From the NCBI RefSeq assembly GCF_000801105.2, contig NC_079515.1:6634001-6698000 (forward strand): a DNA stretch of 64,000 nucleotides, written 5' to 3'. The translations under genes and the position numbers were made by a program. Shown here piece after piece: positions 46,301-57,737 of this stretch (position 1 is its first letter; each line of letters starts with the position of its first letter). The notes under the pieces are model-generated. The model saw nothing but the letters and a program-made list of their open reading frames with translations. It ran no database searches and was not told the origin of the DNA. The stretch comes from Raphanus sativus. Lineage: Eukaryota > Streptophyta > Magnoliopsida > Brassicales > Brassicaceae.

Positions 46301-46990
46301 TATGTATTAAATTTGGTATCCGTTTTCTGGATTAAGCAGACTAACAGAATGTGTATTATATATTGATTAGAAGAGAAAATAAAATATGATTCTCCATTTA
46401 AAAAAAAAATTTAAATATATAAATTATCATACCTATGTTTCCAATCATTTCATATTTTTTTACATTTTTAAAGTTATGTTTACTATTTTTCCCATAAACG
46501 AAGGGCAAAACATGTCAAAAATTACCAAAAGTATGAAAAATCCTAAATAGACAAACAAAAAAGTTTAAAGCATCTATTTTTTCCAATTCCCCCAAAAAAA
46601 TATCATCCGAAGGTAGAAATTATGGAAAAAAAAAAAGACTAGCGTTCTACTCTAAGCAGGAACAATAACTTCTTTCTTGAATTAGTTATCTTTGACCGTA
46701 CTTAAGACTTAATAGACTTAAGAAACAAATTTTTATATCACTATTACAAAATATCAGATAACTTAAATATTTTAAGCTATATTAAATTTTAGGTAGTGTT
46801 CATAATTATTAATTTAAAATTTAAAAATGTTATATCAATAAGAGATTTTAGTGATTAAACTCCTCAGCTAAAGATGAATCGTGTAAAAACTTATTAACTA
46901 AAAAAATCTACAAAATAAACTTTTACCTTTAATTTTGTTAACATCTGCTATATTTCGTCACGGTTGTTTAGACGAAAAGTTATAGAATAT
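43398..46990. mobile_element. Long-terminal-inverted-repeat element, candidate Pack-MULE
   Basis: The left arm (43398-43515: GATGAATGGTAACAAAGATT, then TTTTTACGATTTATCTTTAG) and the right arm read in reverse (46830-46965: GATGTTAACAAAATTAAAGG, then TTTTTACACGATTCATCTTTAG) are imperfect inverted repeats of about 120-150 bp. A further copy of the same motif lies near 47555. The interior 44090-45490 is noticeably richer in GC than the surroundings and includes an SMC2 exon fragment. No transposase is present. Exact ends and target duplication are not resolved. Confidence 0.5.
44698..44840 (+). pseudogene. SMC2 (condensin) exon fragment
   Basis: The frame reads IVVGGRHKYLINGKLAQPI-stop-VQKLFHSLQLNVNN, then KVLNMKPP. 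This is the SMC2 N-terminal region (VVGGRNKYLINGKLAQ...VQNLFHSVQLNVNNPHF...KVLNMKPPE, from memory). A stop replaces a Gln or Ser-Gln position, and about nine residues (the PHFLIMQGR region) are missing. It is a short captured piece of a gene of about 1175 residues and cannot function. Upstream, AMVRDLVF at about 44520 may be a degraded ANLQELVY, the preceding SMC2 exon. Confidence 0.75.
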
Positions 46991-47687
46991 ATGTGTGTTA
47001 TAACCATATTCTTTCTCACTAAAAATGATGCCATGTCACTAAAATAGGATAACATGAAATCAACATAACTATAACATATAAAATTTCTTATTTTGATATT
47101 TATATTTTTGGTAAAATTTCTCAAATATAGTTATTACTATTTCTATATACGGATTATATTTTTAATGAATATTCACTTTGATAAGATTTTAAAAATATGG
47201 TAATACATAACAACCCTACTATATCAATTTATATATATATATATTAGAATTAGTTTATATGTTTAAAATAAAAATAAATAAAATGAAAGTACTTAAATAA
47301 ATTATAATATGAATAAAATCTTTATAAAATATAAATTATTTTTATTAAAATTTAAATAAATCAAATTAAAAGTTAATGTAAAATTAAATAAACAAAACAA
47401 TAAATAGTTACATTATTGTTTTATTTTGTAACTAAAAATTTTAAAATATGAAATTGAAAATTTTATTTTACATAAAATAATTATATTTTAAATTTATTAT
47501 TTCTATGTATGGCACAGGAAAATTTCTAGTAAGTTACAAGACCAAAGTTGAAGGTCTTTTTACGATTCATCTTTGAAGAGTTTAGTTACTAAAAGTCCAA
47601 ATTATAAACTCAGGCGTCTAACCATATAAACCAATAAATCTAAAATGATATCATTTTGGATATGTAATGCTTAACTATCATTTCGAA
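46991..47687. other. AT-rich intergenic
   Basis: No gene. A stray copy of the 43.4-kb terminal motif (CTTTTTACGATTCATCTTTG) lies at about 47555. Confidence 0.45.
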
Positions 47688-48360
47688 TAGGCCTGGGCAC
47701 GGATCAGATATCCGGGTTTTTGAAGGTATTTGTGATTTGCTTCAAATGTTACGGATATCTAATTTTTCGATTTGCTTTGCTTCGGAAAAAACGGATATTC
47801 GGAAATACGGATATCCAGAAAATAAATAGATATTTGCGGATATTTGCGGATACTTACGGATATCTCATTTGTTTTGATTAATACAAATAATCTTAAAAAT
47901 TCAATACAAATTTGTTTTGTAAAATATTATTTTTTGCATGATATAAAAAATAAAAATTAAAAGAAGTAGCGTATCTACATATTTTTGTAAATTTTCAAAC
48001 TTAGTTAACAATCATAATAACATAGAACTTAAGAAAAAAAATATAATTGTCATAAACTCTTCATTTTATGTAATATGTTTATATAAATAATAATGTGAAT
48101 AGAATATGTCAAATCATATGTTGGAATAGTAATTATATAATTTTATACATTAAAACTTTAAATATTATCAAAATATACATGTATTTATATATTGACGGAT
48201 TGGATCGGATATTCGCTTTCCAAACTTTTAATATTTGTCATTTGCTTCGATTTTAACAGATATTGAATTTTAGTATTTACTTTGCTTCGAAAACTTACGG
48301 ATATCCAGAATTTTCAGATGGAATAGCAACAAATAATAATTGAATCAAATTTAACGGATA
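47688..48360 (+). mobile_element. hAT-like non-autonomous element, right end lost
   Basis: It starts TAGGCCTGGGCACGGATC, the same 12-bp terminus as the right end of the complete hAT at 14382. The interior repeats ACGGATATCC and TTTGCTTCG motifs in both directions. No TGCCCAGGCCTA right end was found. Confidence 0.45.
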
Positions 48361-48479
48361 AAATGTTCAGTACTAAATTTTCTAATATGGGATGCTTAAG
48401 GCTTTTTCAACCCGTCTTTATCACTCGTAGAAAAGTTAAAGAAACTATTACACAATTCTGGATCCACATTAATATTTTA

Positions 48480-49208
48480 TATGTAGGCATGTGATAGGAA
48501 AATTATTGTTATGATTAAAAACACACTAAATAATAACAAACCTAGTTGTACAATCCTAGGAATCCTCATTAGACTTCTGAACCTTCTCACATGTTTACAA
48601 TAATAGGAAGAGCAAAAAGTCAATTAAAAAATGAGTCAATGTTTTATACTTTTATGCGTAGGAACGTTACCAGAAACTAATACATAGTTGTGGATACACT
48701 AATATTTTATATGTAAGCCATGTGAATTTACTGTTATGTTAAAAAAAAAAAAACTAAATTGTAATAAATCTCATTGTATATGAACTAAATCCTACCATTA
48801 GACTATCTTCTCCTACACCCGATCTTCATCCTCCTCATCAGATTCAGAATAGTACAATCAGTACAATCAGGTATTTCATATTTATATACATGTATATTAA
48901 CCTGCTTCGTGGAATAATCAATGATTCTTTTTTTCCCTATCTCAAACGCTTCTTACAAGTATAAGTAAGGGACATAAAAAATGAGTCTTTCATACTTTCA
49001 TGCGTAGGAAAGTTACAAGAAACTCTTACATACTTGTGGATACACATTAATATTTTATATGTTGGCCATGTGATGGGAATCTATTGTTATATTTAAAAAA
49101 AAATCCAAGTCATAACAAATCTCTCTGTATATAAATCCTACCATCAGACTCATCTCCCACACTTGATCTTATCCTCATCATCAGATTCATAATCAGTGCA
49201 ATACAATC
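48480..49208 (+). promoter_or_regulatory. Triplicated promoter/leader of the six-domain lectin gene
   Basis: Copies of the GCCATGTGATnGGAA unit lie at about 48487, 48717 and 49065. The last has TATATAAA at 49128-49135, followed by a CT-rich leader ending CAATACAATCAG|GTATTTC near 49209. A 5' UTR intron then runs to GAACAG just upstream of the ATG at 49551. The middle copy has a weaker TATATGAA and its own leader ending CAGTACAATCAG|GTATTTC at about 48871. Confidence 0.6.
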
Positions 49209-49550
49209 AGGTATTTCATATTTATATACATGCATATTAACCTGCTTTTTGAAATAATCAAAAATCATAAAGTTCATATAATCTAAATAGGTAAATTTTT
49301 AATATTGAATTGTTCAATATGTACATAACACCATTATATAATATTGTGCTTTTATAAATAATTCAGATATATTTATTAACAGTTGTTTGCATAACTTTCG
49401 AAGTTTTTCGTATAATTTTATATAGTAATTGTTATAAATGTCATGTTTTATAAGTTCTGCCTCAGGCCCCGTCGGAGCTAAGCACGGCATTGTTTATAGT
49501 ATTAGGTACTAATGGTTGGTGTAATATATGAACAGATATCGAAAGCGACG

Positions 49551-52500
49551 ATGTCTTGGGACGATGGTACGCACGCGAAGGTGAAGAAAGTTCATATTAC
49601 GTACGATGACGTCATCTACTCAGTCCAGGTCACCTACGGAACCGCACTTCAAGTTCAAACCCCGCGTCGCGGCTCTGTGGGGCCCATGTCTGCCGAGGTT
49701 AGTTGAAAGAGTAACAAACAAATGTCTTTTATATTGTCAGTTTTAAATATCTGTAACACACACTTAATTGAACTTTTCTTATATAATCAAATACTAGTTC
49801 ACTTTGGAATCGGACGAATACATAACGGCTCTTTCTGGTTACGCCTTGAGCACGCAAGACGTTGTAACGTCGTTGACTTTCACAACGAACAAGAAGACTT
49901 ATGGACCTTATGGAAACAAATTTGGCTATCAGATTTCTGTTCTTGAGAAGACCGGAAAACAGATCGCCGGTTTTCGCGGTAAGAAAGGCAAAATTCTCAA
50001 CTCCGTCGACGTTCACTACGCTCCCATACCCACCGGAACCAGCGGTTTAGAGACCAGTTCAGGGGCTCAAAAATTGCATGTAGGAGGTCTAGCAGGTGGA
50101 ACGGCATGGGACGATGGATCTGATCACGATGGTGTGACAAATATATACGTAGGATGGAACTTGGATGGCATTCAATACGTAATGTTCGGCTATGTGAAAG
50201 ATGGACAGCCAAAACAAGGTGGCCACCACGGTAGTACTAACGGTTACAAGGGAGAGGTAAGCTAAGAACATCTCCAACTCATTGCTATTTTGATCTCTAT
50301 AATAACAAGAAAATACTGAATCCACTTCAATTTTTTCTTTTATGATAGAGATATCTTTTTTTTTTTCTATTTATAGAGGAGGAAATAGCATTCCTCTATT
50401 TTTTCATCTACAAATAAAAATTGATATTTTAGAGAAATAAACATCTATTATATAGTGAAAATAACAAAATACATTGGAGATGATCTAAGAAGGTTTATTT
50501 GATTTTGTCATTTTCTTTTTTCCTAGGATGATTTATTTTTGTTGTAATGCCATTTAAAAAAAATGAAATAATGACATTGTGAATCACTGCAGATTGTTAT
50601 TAACGATCCAGGAGAGCATCTGGTTTCAGTCGAGGGTTGGTATGATTCTACCAATTTCATCTTGGGAATCCAGTTCAAAACTAACGGCCACAAGATTTAT
50701 GATTCCATGGGCTTTAAATTCAATGGCGATACTGATACTAAATTTACTCTCCAAGTTCAAGACAAGAAGATCATCGGGATCCACGGTTTCGCGAGCGACC
50801 ACCTCAATTCCATTGGAGCTTATTTCGTTCCCTTACCTTCCACCACCACCCTTCCTATCGTTCCCCCGGAGAAGGTTGGAGCTGTGTGGGACGATGGTGC
50901 TTACGGAAAAGTTAAAAAGGTCTTTATAGGACTAGGCCAAGATGGTATAACATCTGTTAAGTTTGAATACAAAAATGGTTCTAAAGTGGTCAAAGGAGTT
51001 GAACATGGGACACCAACATTGCTTGGATTCGAGAAGGTACGTTCAAACAAATAATATAATATAGCTCCAAGAAGACTCCTTCATATTTTCTCTTCTGATA
51101 GGAAGCATCTGTCATTTAATTACTTGCTTATAAGCTTAGTTTACCTTTTTGATTCAAAAAATTAATTACATAATCTATATACTATTATTTGAAAAGTGAA
51201 TTTGCTTACTTGTCATATTCTCCATGATTTTAGTTAATTTTTTTTTAATTTTTATGTTTTCCATAATTTTAGGATAACTCATTAGTTTCTTAAAAATAAC
51301 ATCCACTCGATTTTATATGGTGCTATAAAGTCCAGACAATTTCTCTGTTTATGTTTGGTTTGGTTCTAAATGGTTCGGTTTTACTGGAATGAACACTCAT
51401 AGACTATCATTATTCGGTTGATGTTTTTTAATAATCCCTTCAGTGCCACATGATTTATTTTCAATTCAAATACATATGTATTTAATTTCAAATACAAATT
51501 CCCTAATTTAATTATTACTATTGAAAAGGTTCTGATCCAAAATGTACATCACATAAAATAAAATATGAAATAAAAAATAATTTAATACATTGATTATCAA
51601 TATGAATTTGAAGTTTCATATTTTGTAATAACTTAAAATTTGTATCAATCTAATTAATTTTTTTTATAAAAATAAACATTAATACTAAAAGTTGTTATGT
51701 ATATAGATATATTAATCCGCACAAGTTGCGGTACATCAACTAGTTTAACTGTATAAAGAGTATTATTATTGGGAAGAATCTCTTATATTCCTTGACAGAT
51801 GATGATGTCCTAACGCGTTGAACTTTTGTTTTCTTATATGCATGAATAGTTCACTTATTAATGAGTAATTTTGAGGTTCACAAACCAATAAGAATTGTTT
51901 TTTTATATTCAACATCTTTTAAAAAATAAAACAAAGAATTGTCAAGTTAATTATGCTTTTAAAATAAAAATAATAATAATAATAGTAGTTGCAAAAGAAA
52001 AAAACAATTTAAATACGATGAACAGAACACTAAACTCTAAATTCTAAACTCTAAACCCTTAGTAAACCTTTGGATAAGTTTTAAACCTTTGAGTTTTTTT
52101 TAAATATATTTTTACCAGATTTAGCAAAACACTAAACCCTAAATACTAAATCCTAAACCTTTGGATAAATCTTAAACTCTAGGATTTAGGATTTATCAAA
52201 TGGTTTAGGGGTTACCCAAGTATATATTTCGAATTTACCCAAAGGTTTAGGATTTAGGATTTAGGGCTTAGTGTTTTGCTGGCGGAAGTAAAAATATTTT
52301 TTAAAAAATTTTGTTTGCAACTACTACTATTTTTTATTTATTTTATCTTTTAATTTTAAAAATATAATATAATTTTACAATATTTTATTTAATTTTTCAA
52401 AAAGATATTGAATTTAAAATAACGAAATCTGTAGGTTCAAGTAGGGTTAACCCAAAAATTTCTCCTTTACAATTGGTGTCAGACAATAAAAATATAAACT

Positions 52501-55500
52501 AGTAAAAGCAGAAGAGATGAAGGGAAATTGATCATTAAATTCCTGAAGTATTTGAAATTAACACTTTATTCCTCAACTATCTACTATGTAATTTAAATCC
52601 TCAAATGTTTGTTGACTTGACTTTAAACATAAGAAAAGTCCACGTTAAAAACAAGATGGCAAACATTAAGTTTAAAAGTGATTCCGACTTATTTCCACTT
52701 CTCGTCACCTCCTTCCCCAAATAAAATCTCAATCTCGAAATCTACAAATCAAAAGCAAAACCCCTTGATTGATTTTCCCCTAAATCAAACACAGAACCTT
52801 GAATCTATTTGACAAAGTTGTACCTGCTTGTTTTCTGATTACAAATTTTTCTTAACCAAAGTTTTGGAATTCTCATATGAATTTAAACTTGAATAAACAA
52901 AATTTTGAATTTTGTTTCTTGGATGTCCCAGGAAACAGAGTATGAAATTAGAAATCTTAAGAAAAAAAACAAATACATCCTTAAGATGACAAATGAAACC
53001 TATATAGCTTCGGGAAAATACCAGATTTTCAAACAAAACTAATTACACAAAACTAATCAACGAATCTATCTTATTTCTCAAGTTTAAGTGTTACCAACAT
53101 TTGTCTCAATCATTTGTGCACAAGTACCAAGCTCAAGAGGTATATTGTCTCTGCAACCTTTTATTCTTGTTGTTCCTCTTATTTACATCAAAATCAATCT
53201 CTACCAAAAAGCTACCATAGAAAACATCACTTAGCTTTGTTTATCATCCCTTCATTCCTTATTTAATTTTCTCTCACAGTTCAGATCAGTGTTCCTTCAG
53301 TTTAAGTCATCGAAACCACAGTACCCGACTTTGAACTAAAGACCGTAGTAGTGTGGAAATGATTTAGGATTCTGGGTTTCTTATTTGGAGTACATCTATT
53401 TAAAGATTGAGGTTTTGATTTGGTGCAGAAAATACGAAGAAAATTAACAAAACAATTAAAGAAAATTAATTATAACTTCTGTCTTAATGTTGCCAAGTCA
53501 ACGATCATTTGAGGATTTAAATTGCATAGTAGATAGTTGAGGAATAAAAGTGTTAATTTCAAATATTTCAGGAATTTAATGATCATTTTCCCAAGAGATG
53601 AGGGACGACTTAAGCATCTGTCATTTATTACTTGCTTAATTTTGTTTTTGATTCAAAAATTAATTAAATAATTTAATTGTATAAAGAGTATTATTATTTG
53701 CCTCTCTTATGGTTTCTTGACAGATGATGATGCTCTAACGCGATGAACTTTTGTTTCCTTATATACATTAATAGTTCACTTTGCAATTGGGGTCAGACGA
53801 GTACATAACGGCTTATTCTGCTTACGTCGAAAAGCTGGCCACGCAAAATGTTGTAACGTCGTTGACTTTTACAACGAACAAGAAGAATTATGGACCTTAC
53901 GGAAACAAATCTGGTTTCGAGATTTTTGTTCCTGAGGAAACCGGAAAACAGATAGCCGGTTTTCATGGTATCAGCGGAAATGTTCTCAACACTCTAGGCG
54001 GTTACTACGCTCCCATTCCCATGCCCCCCACTAAAAAATTGGATGCAGAAGGTGGCACAGGTGGGACGGCATGGGACGACGGATCCGATCACGATGGGGT
54101 GACAAAAATATACGTACGAACCGGTGCGGCAGGGGTTCAATACGTTAAGTTCGACTATGTGAAAGATGGACAACCGAAACAAGAAACCCGCCACGGTGTG
54201 GACGGTAGTAGAGGTTTAACACGAGAGGTAAGCCAAGAATGTTTGATCTAGTGTTTTTTTTTAATAACACTAGGAGGATTTTCTTGTACTGACATTGTGA
54301 ACCACTACAGATTGTGATTAACTATCCGGACGAGCATCTGGTTTCAGTCGAGGGTTGGTATGATTCCTCCAATATCATCTTGGGAATCCAGTTTAAAACT
54401 AACAAGAAGACTTCTGATTACCTCGGCTTTGAGTCCGATGGTACTGGTACTGAATTTACTCTCCAAGTTCAAAACAAAATCATCGGGTTTCACGGTTTCT
54501 CCAGCAACCACCTCCATTCCATTGGAGCTTATTTCGTTCCGTTACCCTCCACCACCAGCCTTCCTATTGTTCCCTCGAAGAAGCTTGGAGCTGTGTGGGA
54601 CGATCATACTCACGACAAAGTGAAAAAGGTCTTTGTAGGACTAGGCCAAGATGGTATAGCATCTGTCAAGTTTGTATACATAGATGGTTCTTACAGGGTG
54701 TATGGAGTTGAACGTGGGAAACCAACATTGCTTGGATTCGAGGAGGTACGTTAAAACAAAATATATGATAGCACTCCGAGAAACCTCCTTTATATTTTTA
54801 TAGTAGTAATGCGTTGAACTTTTGTTTTTTTTTCTAATATATACACATTATTATAAATAGTTCACTTTGGGATCATACGAGTACATAACGGCTCTTTCTG
54901 CTTACACCAAAACGCTGAGCACCCAAGATGTTGTAACGTCGTTGACTTTCACAACGAACAAGAAGACTTATGGACCTTACGGAAATAAATCTGGTTTACT
55001 GTTTTCTTTTCCGGAGGAGACCGGAAAACAGATCGCCGGTTTTCATGGTACGAGCGACAGTGTTCTCAACTCCATCGAGGTTCACTACGCTCCCATACCC
55101 GCCGTTCAAAAATTGGATGCACAAGGTAGCACTGGTGGAACGGAATGGGACGATGGATCTGATCACGACGGCGTGACAAATATATGCTTAGGATTCAACT
55201 GGCTTGGCATTCGACAAGTAATGTTCAGTTATGTGAAAGATGAAGAAACGAAACAAGGTAGCCAACACGGTTTGAAAGATCGTAGAGGTCAGACCATAGA
55301 TGTAAGCTACAGACGGTCAATCGAGTTTGTCTTTTTTTTTTTTTCTAGATTTTCTTTTGTACTGACATTGTGAACCAATGCAGATTGTGATTAACCATCC
55401 GGACGAGTATCTGGTTTCAGTCGAGGGTTGGTATGATTCCTCCAATACCATCATGGGAATCAAGTTCGAAACTAACCAAAAGATTCATGATTACATGGGC

Positions 55501-55689
55501 TTAATGAATGCTAGTGGTACTAAATTTAGTCTCCAAGTTCAAGACAAGAAGATCGTAGGGTTTCACGGCTTTAGCACAGCCTTTCTGCATTCCGTTGGAG
55601 CTTATTTCGCTCCGTTATCCTCCACCACGACCACTCCTATAGTTACCCCGAAGGAGCTTGAAGCTAAGGGTGGTGAGTCTGAGTCGTAA
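49551..55689 (+). CDS. Myrosinase-binding-protein-like lectin with six jacalin domains
   Basis: Exons: 49551-49697, 49798-50256, 50593-51036, 53775-54227, 54311-54745, 54861-55301 and 55384-55689. They total 894 residues, all phase 0 with GT/AG borders and no internal stops. ATG 49551 is preferred over the upstream ATG at 49512 because only the former is conserved in the paralog at 33601, and the latter lies before the leader acceptor. Exons 2-7 alternate strictly A-B-A-B-A-B. Domains 1, 3 and 5 lack the GG loop. Domains 2 and 4 keep it and domain 6 has GS-TGG. Only domain 2 also has GxxxD (GFASD). The protein ends with the beginning of an unfinished N-half ([12 protein letters not shown]). 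A poly(A) signal AATAAA lies at 55903. Function is inferred from myrosinase-binding relatives, which are lectins of the glucosinolate defence system. Confidence 0.88.
50269..50483. mobile_element. 215-bp MITE in intron 2 of the six-domain gene
   Basis: Inverted ends CATCTCCAA / TTGGAGATG with an 8-bp near-duplication GCTAAGAA / TCTAAGAA suggest a hAT-type MITE. Joining the flanks restores GTAAGCTAAGAAGGTTTA, as in the homologous intron at 82-100. Confidence 0.75.
51174..51743 (+). mobile_element. Non-autonomous Helitron in intron 3 of the six-domain gene
   Basis: It starts TCTATATACTATTATTTG after A. It ends with the hairpin CCGCACAAGTTGCGG, an 8-nt spacer and CTAG before T. There is no target duplication. 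The empty site is visible in the paralogous introns near 37498 (AGATAATTAAACTG) and 53668 (AAATAATTTAATTG). 570 bp, non-coding. Confidence 0.88.
51744..51857 (+). other. Duplicated intron end plus exon-4 stub
   Basis: TTTAACTGTATAAAGAGTAT, then GACAGATGATGATG and AATAGTTCACTT, repeats the sequence at 53670-53783. The exon stub stops after TTCACTT. This is a broken copy of the exon 4 acceptor and can compete as a splice site. Confidence 0.7.
51955..52345. mobile_element. Fold-back MITE with AAACCCT-like arms
   Basis: The outer arms AATAGTAGTTGC (51981) and GCAACTACTACTATT (52317) are inverted. The inner arms ACACTAAACTCTAAA and TTTAGGGCTTAGTGTTTTG are too. The element could fold into one long hairpin. 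It is non-coding. Confidence 0.55.
52521..53592. mobile_element. Non-autonomous MULE with about 100-bp terminal inverted repeats
   Basis: The termini (52522-52625 and 53489-53592) are inverted copies of about 100 bp with few differences; both begin GGGAAA, then TGATCATTAAATTCCTGAA. The 9-bp target duplication AAGAGATGA is perfect (52512-52520 and 53593-53601). The unfilled site AAGAGATGAGAGACG is seen at 37376 in the paralogous gene. The interior has no transposase and no recognised gene piece. Confidence 0.88.
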
Positions 55690-55992
55690 ATTTGGAGCCC
55701 ATGTCTTTCCTATCAACATGCGATCGTGGAGATTTGAATTTGTCAGACTTAAGTGGTCTCTCTCTATTGATGGTATTTGATCTTTTGAATAAGCTGATTC
55801 TACTTATGTTTCCTTGTTTCTGTCTGTTTTATCTTCTCCTCAATGGTTTGTCTTTTCTTTGTGTTATTAAACTGTCTTTTGATGGATTTGTAATCCATTT
55901 TAATAAAGGAAGCTTGTTCCGATTGTTTCTCTAGCTCCTTAAATCATACATACAGCACTCCAAAAGACAGTTAAGGTTTATTAAAATCACAA

Positions 55993-56726
55993 CTAGATCT
56001 TGATCCGCCGTGTGGATATTTATTTTTCCAGTTTTATATACATATATTTTTTTTATTTTAGATCATTATGTTAATAACATATTTAAAATTTTATGTAATT
56101 ACTTCAAATACAATAATTTTATAGTTTACATGTTATAATTAATCAATAGGTTAAAACTGTCACATGTATTTGTCGCAGTTTATTTTATTGACATATTTAT
56201 TTTATTGTATTCGCACTTATTTATTGAAGACATAATATATGCATAAAACAACATATTTCAAAATTATATTTTGAAGATTTTAAATGAAAGATTTTTAATA
56301 TAAAATAAGTTAATTTCTCAATTTAATATAATTCTGTATTTAATTCATATAGTATTTCTATTTTAATTATATAGACTGTAATTAGAAAGTTTATGAAAAT
56401 AACATAAAAACTTTATTTTTTATATAGTAAAATTTTAATTAACATTAGTCTGTACTAATATTATACTACTAATACGAAATTAAGTATTGCATAATTTTAT
56501 AAAATATTTAAAAACGTTATTAAGATTTTGTTAGATTTTTTGGCAACATAATTTCTATAACTAAAAAATAAAATTATAACAATATTATAAGTGAAGTTGT
56601 TATATTTGTTGATTATATAAGATTTGATATCTTAATGAAATAATGAAATGATTTTTTTAGGAAAAGTCCATTTAAAAAAAAATCATACATGAAGAGAAGT
56701 TGTGACTTCTATTTTAATAGAATAGA
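55993..56726 (-). mobile_element. Helitron (reverse orientation) downstream of the six-domain gene
   Basis: The left border A|CTAGATCTTGATCCGCCG, then TGTGGAT, and the right border TTTTAATAGAATAGA|T are reverse complements of Helitron 3' and 5' ends. It is 734 bp, AT-rich and non-coding, inserted at A|T without target duplication. Confidence 0.65.
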
Positions 56727-56814
56727 TTGTCTTTAGCTTTAATTTTTATTTAAAAATTAAAACCATAGAAATTAACATTTATCCTTTATTTTGTTTTTAA
56801 AGGTATAGTGAAAA

Positions 56815-57648
56815 GGAACCTCTATAGGGTTCTGGACGGATTTATGGCATCCTATAGAACGGTTGATAGAGGTGATTGGAGATATAGGAACACAAAAGTT
56901 GGGTATCATTCGGAATGCAAAGATAGCCGATATCTTTGTAGATAACCAATGGAGGTTTCGGAACACGAGGGATAGAAACATTCAAAGTACTCTATTGCAG
57001 GTAAAAGATTTTCCTGTCACTTTGTCGCATACTGAGGCTGATGTAGCTCTGTGGAAAAAAGGGGAAGATGATTATAAGAAAGAGTTTTCAGCGCATAGCA
57101 CATGGGATCTTATTCGTACCAGGCATACTAAGGTTCCCTGGTATAATTTGATCTGGTTCAAGCAAGGAGTACCTAGGTATGCTTTTATAACCTGGTTGGC
57201 AATCAAGGATCGCCTCAGTACTGGAGTTAGAATGAGAGCATGGGGAGTTAGACAAGGTTGCACGCTGTGCGGCGAGCCGGTGGAATCTCGTGACCACTTA
57301 TACTTCGCTTATCCATATACCTATGGTTTATGGTTGCAGGTTATTGGATCGCTACTCAGGCCAGTACCATCACCTGATTGGGCGGAAATTCTGGCTAGGA
57401 TTCTCAGTATGGTGCATGACAGGCTCACATCTATCCTCCTGCGATTGGCATTTCAGGTCACTATTTACTACATTTGGCGAAAGCGGAATGAACGGCGGCA
57501 TACTCAGAAAACAAGACCTGCACACCAGCTTGCAAAGGTGATTGACAAAACCATTAGGCAGCGAATTTTATCGACGCGATATCAGGAGAAAAGAGGGCTT
57601 GAAGGCCTAATGCAACGCTGGTTTAGTGCCTACATTGGGCAAGGATAG
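56815..57648 (+). pseudogene. C-terminal end of a LINE ORF2 (zf-RVT region)
   Basis: The open frame reads GTSIGFWTDLWHP..., then a zf-RVT-type segment (FSAHSTWDLIRTRHTKVPW, FKQGVPRYAFITWLAIKDR, CTLCGEPVESRDHLYFAYPY) and an RNase H-less tail ending AYIGQG-stop. The endonuclease and reverse-transcriptase parts are missing, so it cannot move by itself. Within the retained 278 codons no stop or frameshift is seen. Confidence 0.88.
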
Positions 57649-57737
57649 GAAGTTTAAATAAAAGTTCTGTTTGTCTAAATTTTTGTAAATAACAATTCTT
57701 TCTTCTGATGATCAATAAATTTAACATTTCATCAAAA
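56815..57737 (+). mobile_element. 5'-truncated LINE with target duplication
   Basis: It is flanked by AAAGGTATAGTGAAAA (56799-56814) and AAAGGTATAGCGAAAA (57738-57753), 15 of 16 identical. It ends in CATC(A)n. The first base after the duplication is already inside the open frame, as expected when reverse transcription stops early. One mismatch in the duplication implies a young insertion. Confidence 0.92.

Noticed and set aside
49512..49550. Upstream ATG extending the six-domain lectin by 13 residues
   Set aside because: It lies before the GAACAG acceptor of the leader intron and is not conserved in the paralog at 33561-33600.
52020..52290. A second telomeric array in the lectin intron
   Set aside because: The AAACCCT-like phrases are inverted arms of a fold-back MITE and are too few and too mutated to be a telomere tract.
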